Assembly: GCA_964387775.1 (NCBI GenBank)
Contig: CAYLZO010000058.1
Span: forward strand, 1-23,231
Length of the DNA stretch: 23,231 nt
Source of the DNA: CAYLZO01 sp964387775
GTDB lineage: Bacteria; Chloroflexota; Anaerolineae; JAAYZQ01
Direction: 5' to 3'
This document shows positions 21,712 to 23,231 of the stretch, piece after piece (the first letter of the stretch is position 1; every line of letters begins with the position of its first letter). Position numbers and translations under genes: made by a program. Under the pieces are notes generated by a model. It did not search any database, had not been told where the DNA came from, and worked only from the letters and a program-made list of their open reading frames with translations.

Positions 21712-23231
21712 CTCTTGCCCCGCATTTCCGCCGGTCAGACGATAGACGCACATATTTCGATGGCCCTGCGAACGGGTCCACTCGTAGTCGGTGCAGTAGA
21801 CCGGCTCCAGCCTGGGATCGGCCGCCAACCGGGCGTAGGTGGGCGAAAAGTCGGGGAAAAACACGACATAGTCCGCCCCCTGGCCTACCATCCAGTCGGC
21901 CAACGGCCCGGCCGCGGTGATAAAAGGGACGACCTCGGGCGTGATCAGCCCGGCCAGGTCCAGCAGGGGCCGGTCGGTCAGGTAGCCGACGGCGCCGATG
22001 TCGTGCACGGCAATGAGATCCTGCGGGTCGGTGTGTTTGTTCAGCCAGCGGGCGGTGGCGACCATCTCCTCTTGCACAAAGCCGACGTCGGCCTGGTAGG
22101 CCAGCGCGCCCCGTCCCCAGAAGAGCAGGGCCAGCACGGCTACGGCCAGCGGCGTGGCCCGGCTCGCGGCCCGCACGGCCGGCCGGGGGCTGCGAAGGCG
22201 CAATAGGAGGGCGGTGCCCCACGTCCCATACACGAGAAGCACGGGGATGGAGGGCAGGCTGTAGCGGCCGTGTTGATAGTCCACCGGCAGGCGCAAGGCG
22301 TAGGCAGCGAGGAAAATCAGCCACCACAGCACCGGCACCAGCACCGGCCAGCGGCGGCGGCGAATCGCACGGTACACGGCGTATACAAAGCCGGGCACCA
22401 GGAGCACCTGGGCGCCGACCAGCGTGGGGCGCAGCACGCGCCAGAAGCGGGCCGGCAGCGAGAGGCCTTCCAGGTAGACGCGGTATTCGGCCTGCTTGGC
22501 GTAGAAGGTATTGGGAAAGATCGAGCCCGACGTGTCGAGGTTGAAGGCGACGTAAGGCACCAGCATCGCGCCCAGGGTCACGGTCGCTGCTGCCCCGGCC
22601 AGCAGGCGCCAGCGCACTTCAGGCTTTGTTTGAGGCAGGGGCAGGAGGACCTGGCCCGCAATAACGAGCCCGGCCAGGCCCAGCCCTTCGGGACGGGTGA
22701 GGGTCAGGGCGCCGCCCAGCAGGCCCAGGCCCACGGCCCGGACGATCTGCCGCTCGCGCTGGAGGCTCAGCGGGCCGTCGTCGGGCTGGGCGGCGGCGTC
22801 CACCTGGGCAAAAAAGTAGTCCAGCAGGGCCAGCGACAGGGCGGTGAAGAGCATCGTCTCCATGCCCGAGGCGGCGGCCCAGACCAGGTGCCATTCGACG
22901 GCGCAAAAGAGCCCGGCCAGCAGCGCGGCCCCCGGCCGGGAGGGCGCGAGCCGGGCCAGCAGCCGGTAGGCGAACCAGGCCGTGGCGGCGAGGGCCAGTC
23001 CGCCCAGCAGGTAGGCCCACAGCCGATGGTCCACGCCCAGCAGGTAGCCGGCCGAGAGGAGAAAGCTCCAGGCCGGCGAGGTGGAGCCGGCGCTGGGCTC
23101 GCCGGGCCGGAAGGCGAGTTGGCCGGTTTCGGCCAGGTTGCGGGCGTAGGTCTGGTGGATCCAGGCGTCGTCTAGGGGAAAGCCGGGGCCGGCCTGGCCG
23201 GCGGTCCACAGTGGGTAGCCGGCTGCTGCCA
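21706..23231 (-). CDS. GT-C-type membrane glycosyltransferase, N-terminus outside the window
   Basis: At least 508 residues, running off the high-coordinate edge. The visible N-terminal part contains PLDDAWIHQTYARNLAETG and PSAGSTSPAWSFLLSAGYLLG, the first extracytoplasmic loop of GT39/ArnT/PMT-like polyprenyl-phosphate-sugar transferases; the Asp pair in PLDDAW is the expected catalytic position. About nine to eleven hydrophobic helices follow (GMETMLFTALSLALLDYFF, then LPVDYQHGRYSLPSIPVLLVYGTWG). The soluble C-terminal part carries ATARWLNKHTDPQDLIAVHDIGAVGYLTDRPLLDLAGLI. A GTG at 23034 has been a possible start, but the frame and the family motifs clearly continue upstream of it. It probably glycosylates a surface protein or lipid. 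No link to the pilus is shown, though pilins and adhesins are plausible targets. Confidence 0.85.
   Translation of the reverse strand, partial: AAAGYPLWTAGQAGPGFPLDDAWIHQTYARNLAETGQLAFRPGEPSAGSTSPAWSFLLSAGYLLGVDHRLWAYLLGGLALAATAWFAYRLLARLAPSRPGAALLAGLFCAVEWHLVWAAASGMETMLFTALSLALLDYFFAQVDAAAQPDDGPLSLQRERQIVRAVGLGLLGGALTLTRPEGLGLAGLVIAGQVLLPLPQTKPEVRWRLLAGAAATVTLGAMLVPYVAFNLDTSGSIFPNTFYAKQAEYRVYLEGLSLPARFWRVLRPTLVGAQVLLVPGFVYAVYRAIRRRRWPVLVPVLWWLIFLAAYALRLPVDYQHGRYSLPSIPVLLVYGTWGTALLLRLRSPRPAVRAASRATPLAVAVLALLFWGRGALAYQADVGFVQEEMVATARWLNKHTDPQDLIAVHDIGAVGYLTDRPLLDLAGLITPEVVPFITAAGPLADWMVGQGADYVVFFPDFSPTYARLAADPRLEPVYCTDYEWTRSQGHRNMCVYRLTGGNAGQEL

Noticed and set aside
21596..22327. Long N-terminal extension of the response regulator
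   Set aside because: The extension is the out-of-frame shadow of the glycosyltransferase. The receiver begins at the ATG at 21595, which has a good ribosome binding site and an upstream promoter.
23032..23034. GTG at 23034 as the start of the glycosyltransferase
   Set aside because: The frame continues without stops to the window edge and encodes the conserved first GT-C loop, so the gene is partial.

Overview
The window is GC-rich DNA in which every gene I can support lies on the minus strand, so transcription runs from high to low coordinates. It holds a tight-adherence (Tad/Flp) type IV pilus locus and an HflK/HflC-like membrane module. The best guess for the host is a monoderm-type Chloroflexota bacterium (Anaerolineae-like). 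The reasons are a Tad set with CpaB, CpaE, CpaF, TadB, TadE and a Flp pilin but no secretin, a large secreted propeller/DUF11 protein ending in a YLPVIKKN-type tail, and Pro/Thr/Glu-rich surface proteins. This assignment is inference from gene content, with no marker gene to confirm it.

Layout in order of transcription: (1) 23231-21706, the C-terminal part of a GT-C membrane glycosyltransferase that runs off the window. (2) 21595-19758, a DegU-like response regulator followed by a cytosolic DegS-like histidine kinase, with its own promoter. (3) 19624-19478, a 48-residue Flp prepilin with a strong promoter, a strong Shine-Dalgarno sequence and a hairpin after its stop. (4) 19191-13525, a four-gene operon: a cation-diffusion-facilitator/HflK fusion, HflC, a second HflK-like protein, and a membrane-anchored protein with degenerate parvulin (PpiC/SurA-like) domains. 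(5) 13269-133, the Tad machine in one direction: two TadE-like pseudopilins, a TadG-like protein carrying a beta-propeller, a 1177-residue secreted propeller/DUF11 protein, a PTEE-repeat surface protein with an MPATG tail, then CpaB, CpaE, CpaF and TadB. A large perfect palindrome lies just past tadB.

The most interesting signal is regulatory. An 18-bp near-palindrome, ATAGTAC-N4-GTACTAT, occurs once upstream of the flp promoter and twice, 32 bp apart, upstream of the tadE promoter. In both promoters the proximal copy overlaps the last base of the -35 box (TTGTCA) in exactly the same way, placing its centre near -43 from the predicted start. That is where a class II activator would bind. The kinase/regulator pair immediately upstream of flp is the obvious candidate. 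The hflK operon between them has the same core promoter (TTGTCA-N17-TATAAT) but no copy of this operator.

No rRNA, tRNA, CRISPR array, insertion sequence or phage gene was seen. No intergenic gap exceeds 300 bases. Start codons were chosen from ribosome binding sites and family starts, and several differ from the longest possible reading frame.
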